This document shows positions 1 to 13,700 of a DNA stretch of 64,000 bases, piece by piece. The stretch spans positions 16,716,591 to 16,780,590 of the forward strand of contig NC_092092.1 of the NCBI RefSeq assembly GCF_045679555.1. Direction: 5' to 3'. The notes below the pieces were generated by a model, which saw only the letters and a list, made by a program, of their open reading frames with translations, was not told the DNA's origin and did not search any database. Origin of the DNA: Salvelinus alpinus (taxonomy: Eukaryota > Chordata > Actinopteri > Salmoniformes > Salmonidae). A program made the translations under genes and the position numbers. Numbering within the stretch: position 1 is the stretch's first letter; each line of letters opens with the position of its first letter.

Positions 1-1818
1 AGTCTAACCCAAACTCCACAGTCTAACCCAGTCTAACCCTAACTCCACAGTCTAACCCTAACTCCACAGTCTAACCCTAACTCCACAGTCTAACCCTAAC
101 TCCACAGTCTAACCCAGTCTAACCCTAACTCCACAGTCTAACCCTAACTCCACAGTCTAACCCTAACTCCACAGTCTAACCCAGTCTAACCCGAACTCCA
201 CAGTCTAACCCGAACTCCACAGTCTAACCCAGTCTAACCCGAACTCCACAGTCTAACCCAGTCTAACCCTAACTCCACAGTCTAACCCAGTCTAACCCTA
301 ACTCCACAGTCTAACCCAGTCTAACCCGAACTCCACAGTCTAACCCAGTCTAACCCGAACTCCACAGTCTAACCCGAACTCCACAGTCTAACCCAGTCTA
401 ACCCGAACTCCACAGTCTAACCCAGTCTAACCCGAACTCCACAGTCTAACCCAGTCTAACCCTAACCCCAGTCTAACCCTAACTCCACAGTCTAACCCAG
501 TCTAACCCTAACTCCACAGTCTAACCCAGTCTAACCCTAACTCCACAGTCTAACCCAGTCTAACCCAAACTCCACAGTCTAACCCAGTCTAACCCAAACT
601 CCACAGTCTAACCCAGTCTAACCCAAACTCCACAGTCTAACCCAGTCTAACCCAAACTCCACAGTCTAACCCAGTCTAACCCAAACTCCACAGTCTAACC
701 CAGTCTAACCCTAACTCCACAGTCTAACCCAGTCTAACCCTAACTCCACAGTCTAACCCAGTCTAACCCTAACTCCACAGTCTAACCCAGTCTAACCCTA
801 ACTCCACAGTCTAACCCAGTCTAACCCTAACTCCACAGTCTAACCCAGTCTAACCCTAACTCCACAGTCTAACCCAGTCTAACCCTAACTCCACAGTCTA
901 ACCCAGTCTAACCCTAACTCCACAGTCTAACCCAGTCTAACCCTAACTCCACAGTCTAACCCAGTCTAACCCTAACTCCACAGTCTAACCCAGTCTAACC
1001 CTAACTCCACAGTCTAACCCAGTCTAACCCTAACTCCACAGTCTAACCCAGTCTAACCCTAACTCCACAGTCTAACCCTAACTCCACAGTCTAACCCAGT
1101 CTAACCCTAACTCCACAGTCTAACCCAGTCTAACCCTAACTCCACAGTCTAACCCTAACTCCACAGTCTAACCCTAACTCCACAGTCTAACCCAGTCTAA
1201 CCCGAACTCCACAGTCTAACCCAGTCTAACCCTAACATCACAGTCTAACCCAGTCTAACCCTAACTCCACAGTCTAACCCAGTCTAACCCTAACTCCACA
1301 GTCTAACCCAGTCTAACCCTAACTCCACAGTCTAACCCTAACTCCACAGTCTAACCCAGTCTAACCCTAACTCCACAGTCTAACCCTAACTCCACAGTCT
1401 AACCCAGTCTAACCCGAACTCCACAGTCTAACCCAGTCTAACCCTAACTCCACAGTCTAACCCAGTCTAACCCGAACTCCACAGTCTAACCCAGTCTAAC
1501 CCGAACTCCACAGTCTAACCCAGTCTAACCCTAACACCACAGTCTAACCCAAACTCCACAGTCTAACCCTAACTCCACAGTCTAACCCAGTCTAACCCGA
1601 ACTCCACAGTCTAACCCTAACTCCACAGTCTAACCCAGTCTAACCCTAACTCCACAGTCTAACCCAGTCTAACCCTAACTCCACAGTCTAACCCAGTCTA
1701 ACCCAAACTCCACAGTCTAACCCAGTCTAACCCTAACTCCACAGTCTAACCCAGTCTAACCCTAACTCCACAGTCTAACCCAGTCTAACCCGAACTCCAC
1801 AGTGTAACTCCACAGTCT
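1..1818. repeat. Minisatellite with telomere-like CCCTAA cores (19/29-bp units)
   Basis: Tandem array filling the left edge of the window. The short unit is acagtctaaccctaactcc (19 bp); the long unit adds one extra agtctaaccc decamer (29 bp). The two alternate irregularly, and taaccc is followed by taac, gaac or aaac variants. Each unit holds one CCCTAA-type hexamer, but hexamers are never contiguous, so this is not a telomere tract. It stops abruptly at about 1818. The left end is cut by the window edge. Confidence 0.95.
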
Positions 1819-1976
1819 AGAGACGTTGCTGTTGAGAGTCAGTTTGACCTCTTCTTTCCTACCAGAGATATCACCTAGAGACGCTTGGACTTGTAAGGTT
1901 GTTCATCATTTTTCTTCATAATGGGGACAATTTTAGTCAGTGGGGAGGAGATGTTGTATATGTCTCTTTCTATATA

Positions 1977-3568
1977 CAGAGCATTAGGAAAGTATTCAGA
2001 CCGCTTGACTTTTTCCACATTGTGTTACATTACAGCCTTATTCTAAAATTGATTAAATCGTTTTTTCCCTCATTGATCTACACACAATAGCCCATAATGA
2101 GAAATGAAAAACTGTTTTTTAGAGATTTGTAAAAAAAATATATATATAAAAATAAAAACGGAAATATTAAATTTACATAAGTATTCAGACCCTTTACTCA
2201 GTACTTTGTTGAAGTACCTTTGGCAGCGATTACAGCCTCGAGTCTTCTTGGGTATGATGCTACCAGCTTGGCCCACCTGTATTTGGGGAGTTTCTCCCAT
2301 TCTTCTCTGCACATCCTCTCAAGCTGTGTCAGGTTGGATGGGGAGCATTGCTGCACAACTATTTTCATGTTCGATCGGGTTCAAGTCTGTTCTCTGGCTG
2401 GGACACTCAAGGACATTCAGAGACTTGTCCTGAAGCCACTCCTGCGTTGTCTTGGCTGTGTGCTAAGGGTCTTTGTCCTGTTGGAAGGTGAATCTTCTCC
2501 CCAGTCTGAGGTCCTGAGCGCTCTGGAGACGGTTTTCATCAAGGATTTCTTCGTACTTAGCTCCATCTTTCCCTCGATCCTGACTAGTCTCCCAATCCCT
2601 ACTGCTGAAAACATCCCCACAGCATGATGCTGCCACCACCATGCTTCACCGTAGGGATGGTGCCAGGTTTCCTCCAGATGTGACTCTGGGCATTCAGGCC
2701 AAGGAGTTCAAACTTTGTTTCATCAGACCAGAGAATCTTGTTTTTCATGGTCTGACAGTCATTTAGGGGCTTTTTAGCAAACTCCAAGCGGACTGTCATG
2801 TGCCTTTTACTGAGGAGTGGCTTCCGTCTGGCCACTACCATAAAGGCCTGATTGGTGGAGTGCTGCAGAGATGGTTGTCCTTCTGGAAGGTTCTCCCATC
2901 TCCACAGAGGACCTCTGGAGCTCTGTCAGAGTGACACTCGGGTTCTTGGTCACCTGTCTGACCAAGGCTCCGCTGGGCGGCCAGCTCTAGGAAGAGTTTT
3001 GGTGGTTCCAAACTTCTTCCATTTAAGAATGATGGAGTTCACTGTGTTCTTGGGTACCTTCAATGCTCCAGACATGTTTTAGTACCCTTCCCCAGATCTG
3101 TGCCTTGACACAATCCTGTATTGGAGCTCTAAAGACAATTACTTCAACCTTATCGCTTGATTTTTTGCTCTGACCTGCACTGTCAACTGTGGGACCTTAT
3201 ATAGACAGGTGTGTGCCTTTCCAAATCATGTCCAATCAATTTAATTTACCACAGGTGGACTCCAATCAAGTTGTAGAAACATCTCAAGGAAGATCAATAG
3301 AAACAGGATGCACCTGACCTCAATTTCGAGTCTCATAGCAAAGGGTCTGAATACTTAAGGAAATAAGGTATTTTTAATACAGTGGTATTTCTGTTCTTCA
3401 TGTTTCATAAATTTGCAAAAATGTCTAAACCTGTTTTCGCTTCATCATTATGGGGTGTTGTGTGTAGATTGAAGAGTAAACATTTTTAAAAATCCATTTT
3501 AGAATAAGGCTGTAACTTAACAAAATGAGGAAACAGTCAAGGGGTCTGAATACTTTCTGAATGCACTG
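1977..3568 (-). mobile_element. Tc1-like DNA transposon, family A copy 1 (about 1.59 kb, degenerate)
   Basis: Both termini are visible as inverted repeats: the left end reads inward with aaagtattcagaccgctt, and the right end reads outward with gtctgaatactttctgaa. TA dinucleotides flank both ends (1975-1976 and 3569-3570), as expected of Tc1/mariner target duplication. The internal Tc1 copies of cattttagaataaggctg and its complement mark the inner ends of the inverted repeats. Length fits the usual 1.6 kb of fish Tc1 elements. The transposase lies on the minus strand and is broken. Confidence 0.93.
2190..3130 (-). pseudogene. Tc1 transposase remnant (family A copy 1)
   Basis: Minus-strand Tc1 transposase relic. 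The clearest open piece (2841-2599) carries the first catalytic Asp in the motif WSDETKFELLGL (Asp codon about 2724) and the conserved [14 protein letters not shown] segment. Reading then stops and continues in another frame, where [15 protein letters not shown] replaces the usual QQDNDPKH context, so the second Asp is lost from frame. The glutamate region is also degenerate and no full-length frame of about 340 codons exists. The N-terminal helix-turn-helix part is recognisable only loosely between about 2850 and 3080. In active elements this nuclear enzyme cuts and pastes the element at TA sites; this copy cannot encode it. Confidence 0.85.
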
Positions 3569-4920
3569 TACGTGGTTGAACTGAAATCCTGCCATCTCAA
3601 CATTTGTTCATTGTTATAATGACATGGTTACATAACTAGGCTACTAGGTTATTCAATTGAATCATTTCCCAAAACAACCTGTTATAACCCGGTACCCACT
3701 GATAATGTTGCTACAGACCCGGTCATCATCTTTTATCATCTAGCTACAGTGTAATAACCTACCCCCCCCACACACACACACCATTATAATCAGAGACTAT
3801 AAGCACTAAATATATAGCCTTAATTATAGGGCTTATTCAACCAGATCTAACGGTGGAACTAAGGCGCTGCATAAGGTTATTTATCACCACGGCAGTGGTG
3901 TTCTCCTGCTATTACCCCCCCCCCCCCCCCCCTTCCTTAACCTACAATGATTTTAGATGACTTTAAAGCCAATAACCTATAAATCCACTACTGTTTCATA
4001 ATTAACATTTCCAAATGAACTTACAATATTTGAATATATCATAACGCATGTAGGAGCCCTGAAAACAACTGTTATGAACGCGATTTGTTTCACCCACCTG
4101 AAATGATGCCAGTGATGATTCCAGTATAGACAATTGCGGACGTGACTCCACCCAACAAAGGGACCTGTCAAATATCACACCGATGAGGATGAACGATCTC
4201 GAAAAGGAAACCCCGGAACGTTCCAGACCGGATGGAATGACGACAGACCACGAAGCACGATATGTATTATTGTTGACGGTGAGCTACCGGCTATTGTCTC
4301 ATCAGCCGCTTGCTGTGCCGTTTCTCTCCCCAAAATGTCCCTTGTCTTTATGCATATTCCGTTTGAGGAGGGAGCTCCATCAGGAGGCAGCTTGATCCGG
4401 AGGTGAGAGAATTACGCATTCAGCTGGGGGAGACCTCGCTATGACGAGGAAATATGGGTCAGGCCCGTCTGTCGCCAGCTGCTGAAGCGGGACCAAACAC
4501 TTGGCGGTTGGAACAGAACAGGTTGGCTTGAGGAAGGAATCAGAGGCGTCATGCCAATAGGGGGCACAGGGGCATGTGCCCCCAGATGTGTCCCTTAAAA
4601 TGTTTTATAATTCACGAAATAATTGGTACATTATTTTGTTGTTATTTCTCTGTAATACTACGAGCCACCTAGCAATTGTATAAAGTTGGCTTAAGCTAGC
4701 CCAGATAGGTTCCCAATCTCCCGAACTCATAACTAACGTTAGCTACCAAGTAGCCAGCTTGTCTAAGTTTCTTAGCTGGAAAGCAATTATTACATTTACT
4801 AAATAATACTGACATTCCTTTCAATCTTTTACTCAGATTTGAGCAGAGAAGCATATTTTGTTTCTTTACAAAATAACCACCAGTCAGGAGGATACAGACA
4901 GCTTGAGAGATATGTTTATA
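3569..4920. other. Non-repetitive stretch with no assignable gene
   Basis: Holds a short CA run (3765-3781) and an 18-C homopolymer (3915-3932). From about 4180 to 4560 base composition becomes GC-richer with several CpGs, unlike its AT-rich surroundings. Two weak exon-like pieces occur there: plus-strand ATG at about 4344 running 23 codons to AG/GTGAGA, and a minus-strand piece of about 67 nt between a TTGACAG acceptor-like and a TCAG/GTGGGT donor-like site near 4183-4117. Neither has a recognisable protein family, so neither is called as a gene. The piece gggggcacaggggcatgtgc at about 4560 is a small imperfect palindrome. Confidence 0.5.
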
Positions 4921-5204
4921 CAGTACCAGTCAAAACGTTGGACACACCTACTCATTCAAGGGTTTTTCTTTATTTTTACTATTTTCTAGATTGTAGAATA
5001 ATAGTGAAGACATCAAAACTATGAAATAAAACATGGAATAATGTAGTAACCAAAAAAGTGTGAAACAAATCAAAATATATATTTTCTATTATTCTTTAAA
5101 GTAGCCACCCTTTGCCTTGATGACAGCTTTGCACACTCTTGTCGTTCTCTCAACCAGCTTCACCTGGAATGCTTTTCCAACAGTCTTGAAGGAGTTCCCA
5201 CATA
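4921..5204 (-). mobile_element. Tc1-like transposon, family B, 3' terminal piece (1 of 3)
   Basis: Begins with the terminal repeat cagtaccagtcaaaacgttg after a TA at 4919-4920. It continues through the subterminal and 3' coding part, whose complement reads toward KAAVIKAKGGYF-like transposase ends (tttgccttgatgacagcttt region). It is interrupted at the TA at 5203-5204 by a second Tc1. The element continues at 6815-6861 and again at 17523-17624. Confidence 0.88.
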
Positions 5205-6814
<1,610 letters not shown>

Positions 6815-6861
6815 GTATGCTGAGCACTTGTTGGCTGCTTTTCCTTCACTCTTGAACCCAT
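6815..6861 (-). mobile_element. Tc1 family B, middle piece (2 of 3)
   Basis: Short stretch tgctgagcacttgttggctg and following bases. It directly continues the family B sequence broken at 5204 and is broken again at 6861 by the retrovirus. Its position between two younger insertions is the evidence for the nest. Confidence 0.82.
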
Positions 6862-7364
6862 TGTCGTGGAAAATCATTTCAAATACAACGCTTATCAGAA
6901 CTTGTAAATTCAAACATGCTCTTTATTACAACTGTACAGCCAACTGGCATGTCCCCGCGGAACACACCCCGCGGAACACACACCTCCCAGCAGTCCATTT
7001 CCTATATTTATACCCACATAGTATTATGTCCATCCCCTATGAAGTCATTCACCACCATCTGCCTTCAATCAGTTTATAATGGTGGCCGGACCCTCTATCC
7101 CAGTGTGTCAACAGACCCCATGCCCCTTCCCTTCACCACTAAATCAATGCACTCTTTGTTCTAGTCTCCCCCATCCTTAGTGTGTCCAACTGCTCCAGGC
7201 GCCTCTCTGGTATGTCCTTATTGGAATTGGCAGACTCTATGTCTCTTCTTATCATTAGTGTCCAGTTGCCTTAGGCATATTTCTCTGGTATGTGTCTTAT
7301 TGGAATTGTCAGACTATATGTCTCTTCTACCATTAGCATCCAGTTGCCTTATGTTACTACTACA
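6862..7364 (-). repeat. ERV 3' LTR
   Basis: 503 bp. Differs from the other LTR at one position that I can see (tgtcg here, tgtag in the other). On the element strand it has a TATA box TATAAATA (complement of 7005-7012) and, about 80 bp further on, the poly(A) signal AATAAA (complement of 6922-6927), giving a U3-R-U5 order with a short U5 of roughly 60 bp. It contains an internal near-duplication of about 14 bp around ccccgcggaacacac. Confidence 0.95.
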
Positions 7365-7376
7365 ATCCCCCCTCTG
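7365..7376 (-). promoter_or_regulatory. ERV polypurine tract
   Basis: On the element strand AGAGGGGGGAT sits immediately before the 3' LTR. A purine run in this place primes plus-strand DNA synthesis in retroviruses. Confidence 0.75.
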
Positions 7377-7819
7377 GGGCTATTTAGCCACATAAATGAT
7401 ACAAATAAGACTTTGGGATAGTAAATGAAAATACCTATGATAAACAAGAAAATACAAAAAATAAAAACAAAGTGAAGCATATAAACCAACTAGACCAAAG
7501 ATCTCCAATATTCATAAGAGTAAAAGATCCAATCAGAAACATTAAAGAAAACCTAACTAGACCAAACATTTCAACAACATCCTCCCTTGCAGACACCTAC
7601 CAACCTTTGTGAAATGATTAAAGACATGGTCCATAGACACTTGTAACCGGAATACCCTCTGTCACCTAACATGTGTTTGTAAAATGATCCTAATTTTAGA
7701 AGGCAAAACTAATTGAAAGGAAAAGAAAATATATATATGTTCATCGATATATATATAAAAATTCAAAGAAACACACAAAGAACACAAAGCATTAGGCAAA
7801 ATAAAAATGCTAAACCCCA

Positions 7820-10540
7820 TTATCTAGAAGCACAGTCCTCATCCTTACAAATAAAACAATCTCCTCTTTGACACTTGGCACAGAAAAAAGGTTCCGGGTG
7901 ATGGTTATGACCATCCTCATGAATTTTTGTACACCACTTGCAATTGTGACGCAAATGACACTTTTTGTGGACATGTATAAGTAAACATTCATCTGAACTG
8001 GGTAATTTAACATATACATGGAAACCATCCTTACGAAAATCGTGACACGCATGACCACCCCCCCCAATCACTTCATAGAGACAGTTAGGGTTACCAAAGG
8101 GGCAGTCAAGAGGTCCTCCAACCGCATTGCAAGGCTTTCCATACTTATTGGTATAATTGCCTGGGCTTCCTGGTACAAGATCAATCACCACAGGAGAGTC
8201 ATCTCTCATTACAGACATCTGTTTAACTGTTGTCTGAACCACAATTAACTTTACCAGGGGTATAACACAACAAACTGCAATACCCAGAGTCAATAACCCT
8301 CCTTCCAACACGATGGCCATCCTAGCAAACATGGCTCCCCACTTTCCTAACGCTAGGTCTAACCAATCCCATACAAGGGAGTCTAAACCAGCATTAGCCT
8401 TTACTTCTGCTCATAATCCTTTGAGTTTGTCCATAGCAATATTGGGAATAAAGGTGCAACAGTCATCCCCAAACATGACACAAACTCCACCCTTCTCCGC
8501 TAAGAGCCAATGGAGAGCCTGTCTATTTCGCCAAGTCATTTTACTGGTAGCCTGTACCTGTTCCCCCAACGCCGTTGGAGCCGAATCAGTATAGTTAATG
8601 AACATCTGTTGGTTATAATATATATAATTAATCCACTCTAAAATTTTATTTGGTGTTATCCACAAAAACATAGATTCAAATCCTGATTTAACTTCATCTC
8701 TTGCCTTGAACTCTCGAGGTACACCTCTAGGCTGGCCAATTGCATCAAGGTATACCTCAGGGTCTTCCTCATACTTCCTTTTAACTCTAGAATTAACATA
8801 GTCATCGTGGGGTGATTTAATAATGGTAACCTGTTGAATTGCTCTTACTAAGACACAAAGACCAATCCATTCATTAGGCAATACATTCAACAATTTGTTT
8901 TTTCCACACATCCAGAAATTATCCGCAATACCTCTGTCTTGATTCTTTAGCATAGTGAGAGACGGTGCAACCTGAGTTATGTGACCACACAACCCTTTTC
9001 TATTCATAATCAACCCTTTACCATTTCTTTTACAAACTCCCACATTCTCTAACACCCAAATAGTATCACTTCTACTGTGGTGTTTCCTACATCAATTCCT
9101 TCGGTGTGGTGTCTGTAAAAACATTCATATTTTCCTTCAACCACGGTACCTCTGTCTAATTGAGGTACAGTTAATTCAGTTCTAATGTTATAGGCATCAC
9201 AATCATTGTCTCCCAACATGGTCTTATTCAACATAGTTTTACCCCTAGTGCTTACCCAGAGCAATCCTATATTCTATGTCACACAAGGGAATAGAATACT
9301 TTCTATTGGTACAATGGTCCTTTTTCCAACTTACACAGTTTTTAAATGATGACAGTTCAGAAACTATTAAAAGATCAGACAAATGTGATTTTCTACACAA
9401 AATACAATTGTCCATTCTGTGTTTGTTTGCCATATACTTAACCCATTTGTACCACTCGTTCTTCACTACTTCTTCTCGTGTGCTGTCCTTGAGTGGGTCT
9501 AATATATCTAATTCTGTCGCTTTTTCAATGTTCTTATCTTGAGGTAGATCATTAGAGTTTATCAGAAAGTTCCAAATGTCAGTAAAAAACTCTGACTCTG
9601 ATGTCTCAGGTTGCTTTGTGGGTACAGTGATCTGCTTGGTAAGGGAGGTCGATGTCATCTCAGTGGTAGCTACTGTGGTCGTCACAGCAGCCGCCACCCT
9701 TGTCGTTGTCACAGGTTCTTCCTGTTCAGGTGCAGGGGTAGGATCAATCTTAATGACCATGGTGCTACTCCCTTTGGTCACTGTTGTTCTTGCTATTTCA
9801 ACTATTAATTCTTCACCTTCAACTGGTTTAATCTGATACATGATGAGCACCCTCTTGTCTTTTTCTTTGATTAATGTCAGGTCACATCCTTTCGGATCCC
9901 AAACGACTTGTCCCTTTGTTTGGTGATGTGTCCATCCACAGAGTGCCATCTCCGGTAAGGGTTTGATCCTTATGATTGAGATAGACTTCAGTTCTCCTGC
10001 TTCTGTTATAAGTTGAGGTGGAACAGAGATTCTAACCTTGTCAGTCTTTTTGGATTGTTCGACTGATTCCTTTCTTCTCTTCCTGCTTCCACCATACATC
10101 TTGATTGTGCATTAGTCTGTTGTTTCTATACTAGCATTCACTATTACTTCTGTTATGTCAATGTCATTATTCTTTTGTTGTTCTAACATCAATTGTCTGT
10201 AAAGAAGACCATTCAAAAGTTTAAAAGTCAATTGTGGGGAAATCCCCATTTTCTTCAGCTTGCGGGACTTTTCCTCCTCTTTCTTCACCTGAGGCTCCCT
10301 CCTCAGGCCGGACTTAACTTCCATCTGGAAGGTTTCAATTTTTAGGGAAAAGATGTTCTCATTCTGTGCCTTGTGAGGCCTCTCCTCCTCTTCTGGGTGC
10401 ATTAGTCGGTGCACTTGTCGTATTTTGGCTTTCACTTCATTTGCTGTTTTCTTGGCTCCTCCCTGGCGTCTCAATCGTTTACGCTGCTCCTGCTCCCTCC
10501 GGGCTCCCTCCTGGTGAATCAGCATCCTCTGTGTCCTCAT
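7820..10540 (-). pseudogene. env: ERV envelope (env) pseudogene
   Basis: Retroviral envelope glycoprotein relic. In order: a very basic leader (10540-10115, rich in K/R/E); an in-frame TAA (10114-10112); the surface subunit (10099 to about 9250) with a Thr/Ser-rich mucin-like tract and a Cys-rich end; frameshifts near 9250 and 9055; a furin-like RVKR site at about 8790; the ectodomain of the transmembrane subunit with the CX6CC motif CVMFGDDCC (about 8485-8455); an in-frame TGA (8413-8411); a hydrophobic anchor LEGGLLTLGIAVCCVIPLV (about 8310-8250); and a long Cys/His-rich tail ending at 7820. The leader, surface and most transmembrane parts share one frame, so damage totals two stops and two frameshifts. 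In an intact virus the product mediates cell fusion; this copy cannot make it whole. The tail of about 130 residues with FCAKCQRGDCFIC is longer and more Cys-rich than usual retroviral tails. Confidence 0.88.
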
Positions 10541-10569
10541 CTCTATGTGGTTGTATCCTTCTCTCTGTT

Positions 10570-10765
10570 GGGACTCAGCTGCAGTGGTTCAGATGGTACC
10601 ACCTCTAGCTTCCTTTCACTTGGACGGCCGTTCTTGTTGCTTTGCCCACCTCATATGGTCCTTCTCTCCTCGGTTGATCCCACTTCCTCCGGAACACTCG
10701 AACGTAGACCAGATCTCCTGGTATCACTGGGAGAGGTCCTTCTGGTCCCCTTGGATCATCAGACA
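10570..10765 (-). pseudogene. pol: ERV pol remnant: integrase C-terminal domain
   Basis: Minus-strand translation gives IPGDLVYVRVFRRKWDQP followed by REGPYEV and TAVQV, then an in-frame TAG, then WYHLNHC. This is the SH3-like DNA-binding domain at the end of gamma/epsilon-type retroviral integrases. Only about 60 codons survive and no reverse transcriptase, RNase H or integrase core motif was seen upstream. It lies directly before the env leader, as expected for the pol-env junction. Confidence 0.8.
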
Positions 10766-13700
10766 CAGAACCTCTCGTCCTGGTTCAGGTTTCTGCCTAC
10801 TTTCTGTGAGGCATTCATACTTAGAGACTTATGGCCTCTGTTCTATGATTGCACCATACATCCTCTTACTTCCATCACTCATCACACAACAAACTGACAT
10901 TCCAGCTGAAGCTGGCGAACCCCTCTCCTGTTTTCCTAGACATAAGACTTGGAAAACAACAGACAAAACATAACAGCATTGACAATGTTATGTGTTATGC
11001 ATAAATATATTCATGCAAACTGAAATCTGAGACCATGACAATTCCCACTCTCTCTTTACCTGACTCTATGCCTCCAGGATACTTTTCTGCTGGACTCCAC
11101 AAAAATAAAAGCCCTAAAAAGCTTCCTCATGCTTCCACCCAGTCTTCCCCTTTTGGCCCCAGGTTCTGAGAGGTGTTCCCAAATCATGTCAATTTTTACT
11201 TAGTTTCCCATCTGCTCCATTTTAACTGATAATCATGTGCATAACCTTAATCAACATGATCTCTTCTTGACGTAATTCAACACTATATATGCTTTCACAT
11301 CAATTCCTTTAACATGTTTGTTTAGAGTATAATATCCTATCATCTATTCTTTTTCACATGATGCATTAAAAAAAATGAAACAAGTAGCCCCCAAACTCAA
11401 CCCAGTATGTCTATAGTGGAATCTAGTCTCTCTCTCTCTCTCTCTGATTCCACGTCCTCTGTCATGGTGTTTTCAAGCTCACCCTTTATTCAGCTGGACC
11501 TCATTTCTCGTGAGACTTATGTACCCACCAAAGAGAAACATGAAGAACTTTACCACTGCAGTGTTGTAAGAAGTATACCACCAGCCTGGTGTATCTCGAT
11601 GTACACTCAGTCTCCAGAATGCAGCCCAAGCCCTTCCATTTCTGGCTGTTTTTTTTCCTGAGGACATACACACTAACACATGGGTTATTCCCTGACAACA
11701 GACTTCCTTCTTATAGCAAGATCACTAAATCTTAATTTTTAATAACAGCCCTATGTAACCATTCTGCCTCAAATACCTGGCCTCCTGCCACAGAAATATT
11801 CATAATGATAGTCAAATGATTGTCCCTACAGCAACTGCTGTAAAATAACATATAATCATTCAAGCGTCTTCCAGTTGGAAGAATATCCAATCCTAACAAA
11901 ACTAAGTCATAAGTTTCTTAAACTTTTGCTCTAATTTTCAAAATGCCACCACTTATTCTTTTTACCATATCTTTAGATATGTGAATTGTTCTATTTACTT
12001 TTAGAATTGTCCCTATATTTTACACAGCCAGCTGTCTTTCCTTTTCTGTGAATTATCTCTATTTTTATACATAGTTTCTAGAAATAACACCCCTTCACTA
12101 CCATTACCTTCTTTTATGAGTCCCCTAACCCATAACTGCCATTGTTTGATACATACTTAAAACATCCTTAAGTCAATTTATATATCATTTATATCAGTAT
12201 CAGTCCCTCCACAGGAACATATACACAACCTTATGTTCCTCAAAACAAAAATAAATTGACCAAACGAGAAAAAGAGAAAAAAAAAAAAAATAGATTTTTT
12301 TATAATAAATACACATTTGCAATAAATTACCACTATTTGTAATGTAATTAAACCTGGAGAAAACGTCCATCCGTGTCATTCTATGCCCAAGTTATTGTTG
12401 GTCTCTTTCTTCTTCATCATTGGGTATCATCGCACAACAGAATACCTTTTTATTCCATTATTTTAGAAAAGTTTTATCATTACAATTCCAATGACATTAT
12501 AAAACAAAATAAACAAAAAACCTTATCTAATCTTCTGTAAGTTGTCAACCTCCTTGTCTCAGGAGTATTTTCCAGAGCTTCCCTAGGCCAATTAAATTTA
12601 AACAGTTCTATATCAAAATAACTAAACAGATCTTTTTTAAATACATTTTCCAACCCAATATTCAGGATAACAATCCTTAGTGTTTACTTTAACTCAAAAT
12701 TGACCTTATCTATTCAATACACATCATCCCTCCAATAATTAACATTTATACTAAACACTTTTATTACCAGTATTATCTATTTTCCCAATAGCCTTTTTGT
12801 CTCGGTTTTTCTCTCATGAGTGGCCTGGTAATAAAAGTTCAATACCCCAATTCCTTTAATTCATAATTCACCCTGGCCCATATCATTTCAACATGTCTAT
12901 TATTTGATACAGTTCACAGGTCATCAGACACAGTTGTCCCTCACTATTCAGTCGATTAGGGTGGGTATGAGCTCCACACCCACTAGTGGTGATATTCTCT
13001 CCCATGCCTTAAAGCATTCTGACGTCACCTTTCATGACAACTCCCTTATTCTACTGGTGATCTCTCAGATGAATTACAGATGATGTATTTATCAACAAAA
13101 CCCTCACAGAAACCCACACTCCAATAAACCCTGTGGAGTAACTTACATCACTTTTTATATGCAGAATGAACAAAGCACATTTGTGTATTTACCCAAAGAC
13201 CATAACCCCAAGGAACTGATAATTTTACCTATGAACACATGTTATATCAAAAAACAAAAATAAACCTATTCCGAATAACTTATTCAATTTAAGGGTACAA
13301 CTCTTCATAATTTTCCCAGGGACATAATAGATTTTCAAAGTAATTATACAGTTTGAAAACAGTCTTGTGTCTTTTAATCATTTTATAATTAAATCCCACC
13401 TGTTCCAACAATTTCTAGTAAAAGGTGATCAGTCTTTCACAGGAAATTCTTAGGATTCAGGGCATTTTGACACCATTAATATGTTTCCACTCCCCTGTCT
13501 TTAGGAACAACTTAAATACATTTTTTTTTTTAAACATTTCCATCCTTCTGCATACCCAAATTGAAACTGAAGTGGAAAAAGCCCTTCCAATAAATCTACT
13601 AATGCATATTCATTCCCAGTACATGGTGCACTTACTAGTAAACCATAGCCAATAGCACACAGGGACTGGACACACTTATCCAGAACTCCAATGTTGTAGC

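Noticed and set aside
1-1818. True telomere tract
   Set aside because: CCCTAA hexamers are separated by 13-23 bp of other sequence in every unit and never stack.
7820-10540. Domesticated (syncytin-like) env gene
   Set aside because: Two in-frame stops and two frameshifts break the frame, so there is no sign of purifying selection on the whole protein; only the tail is open.
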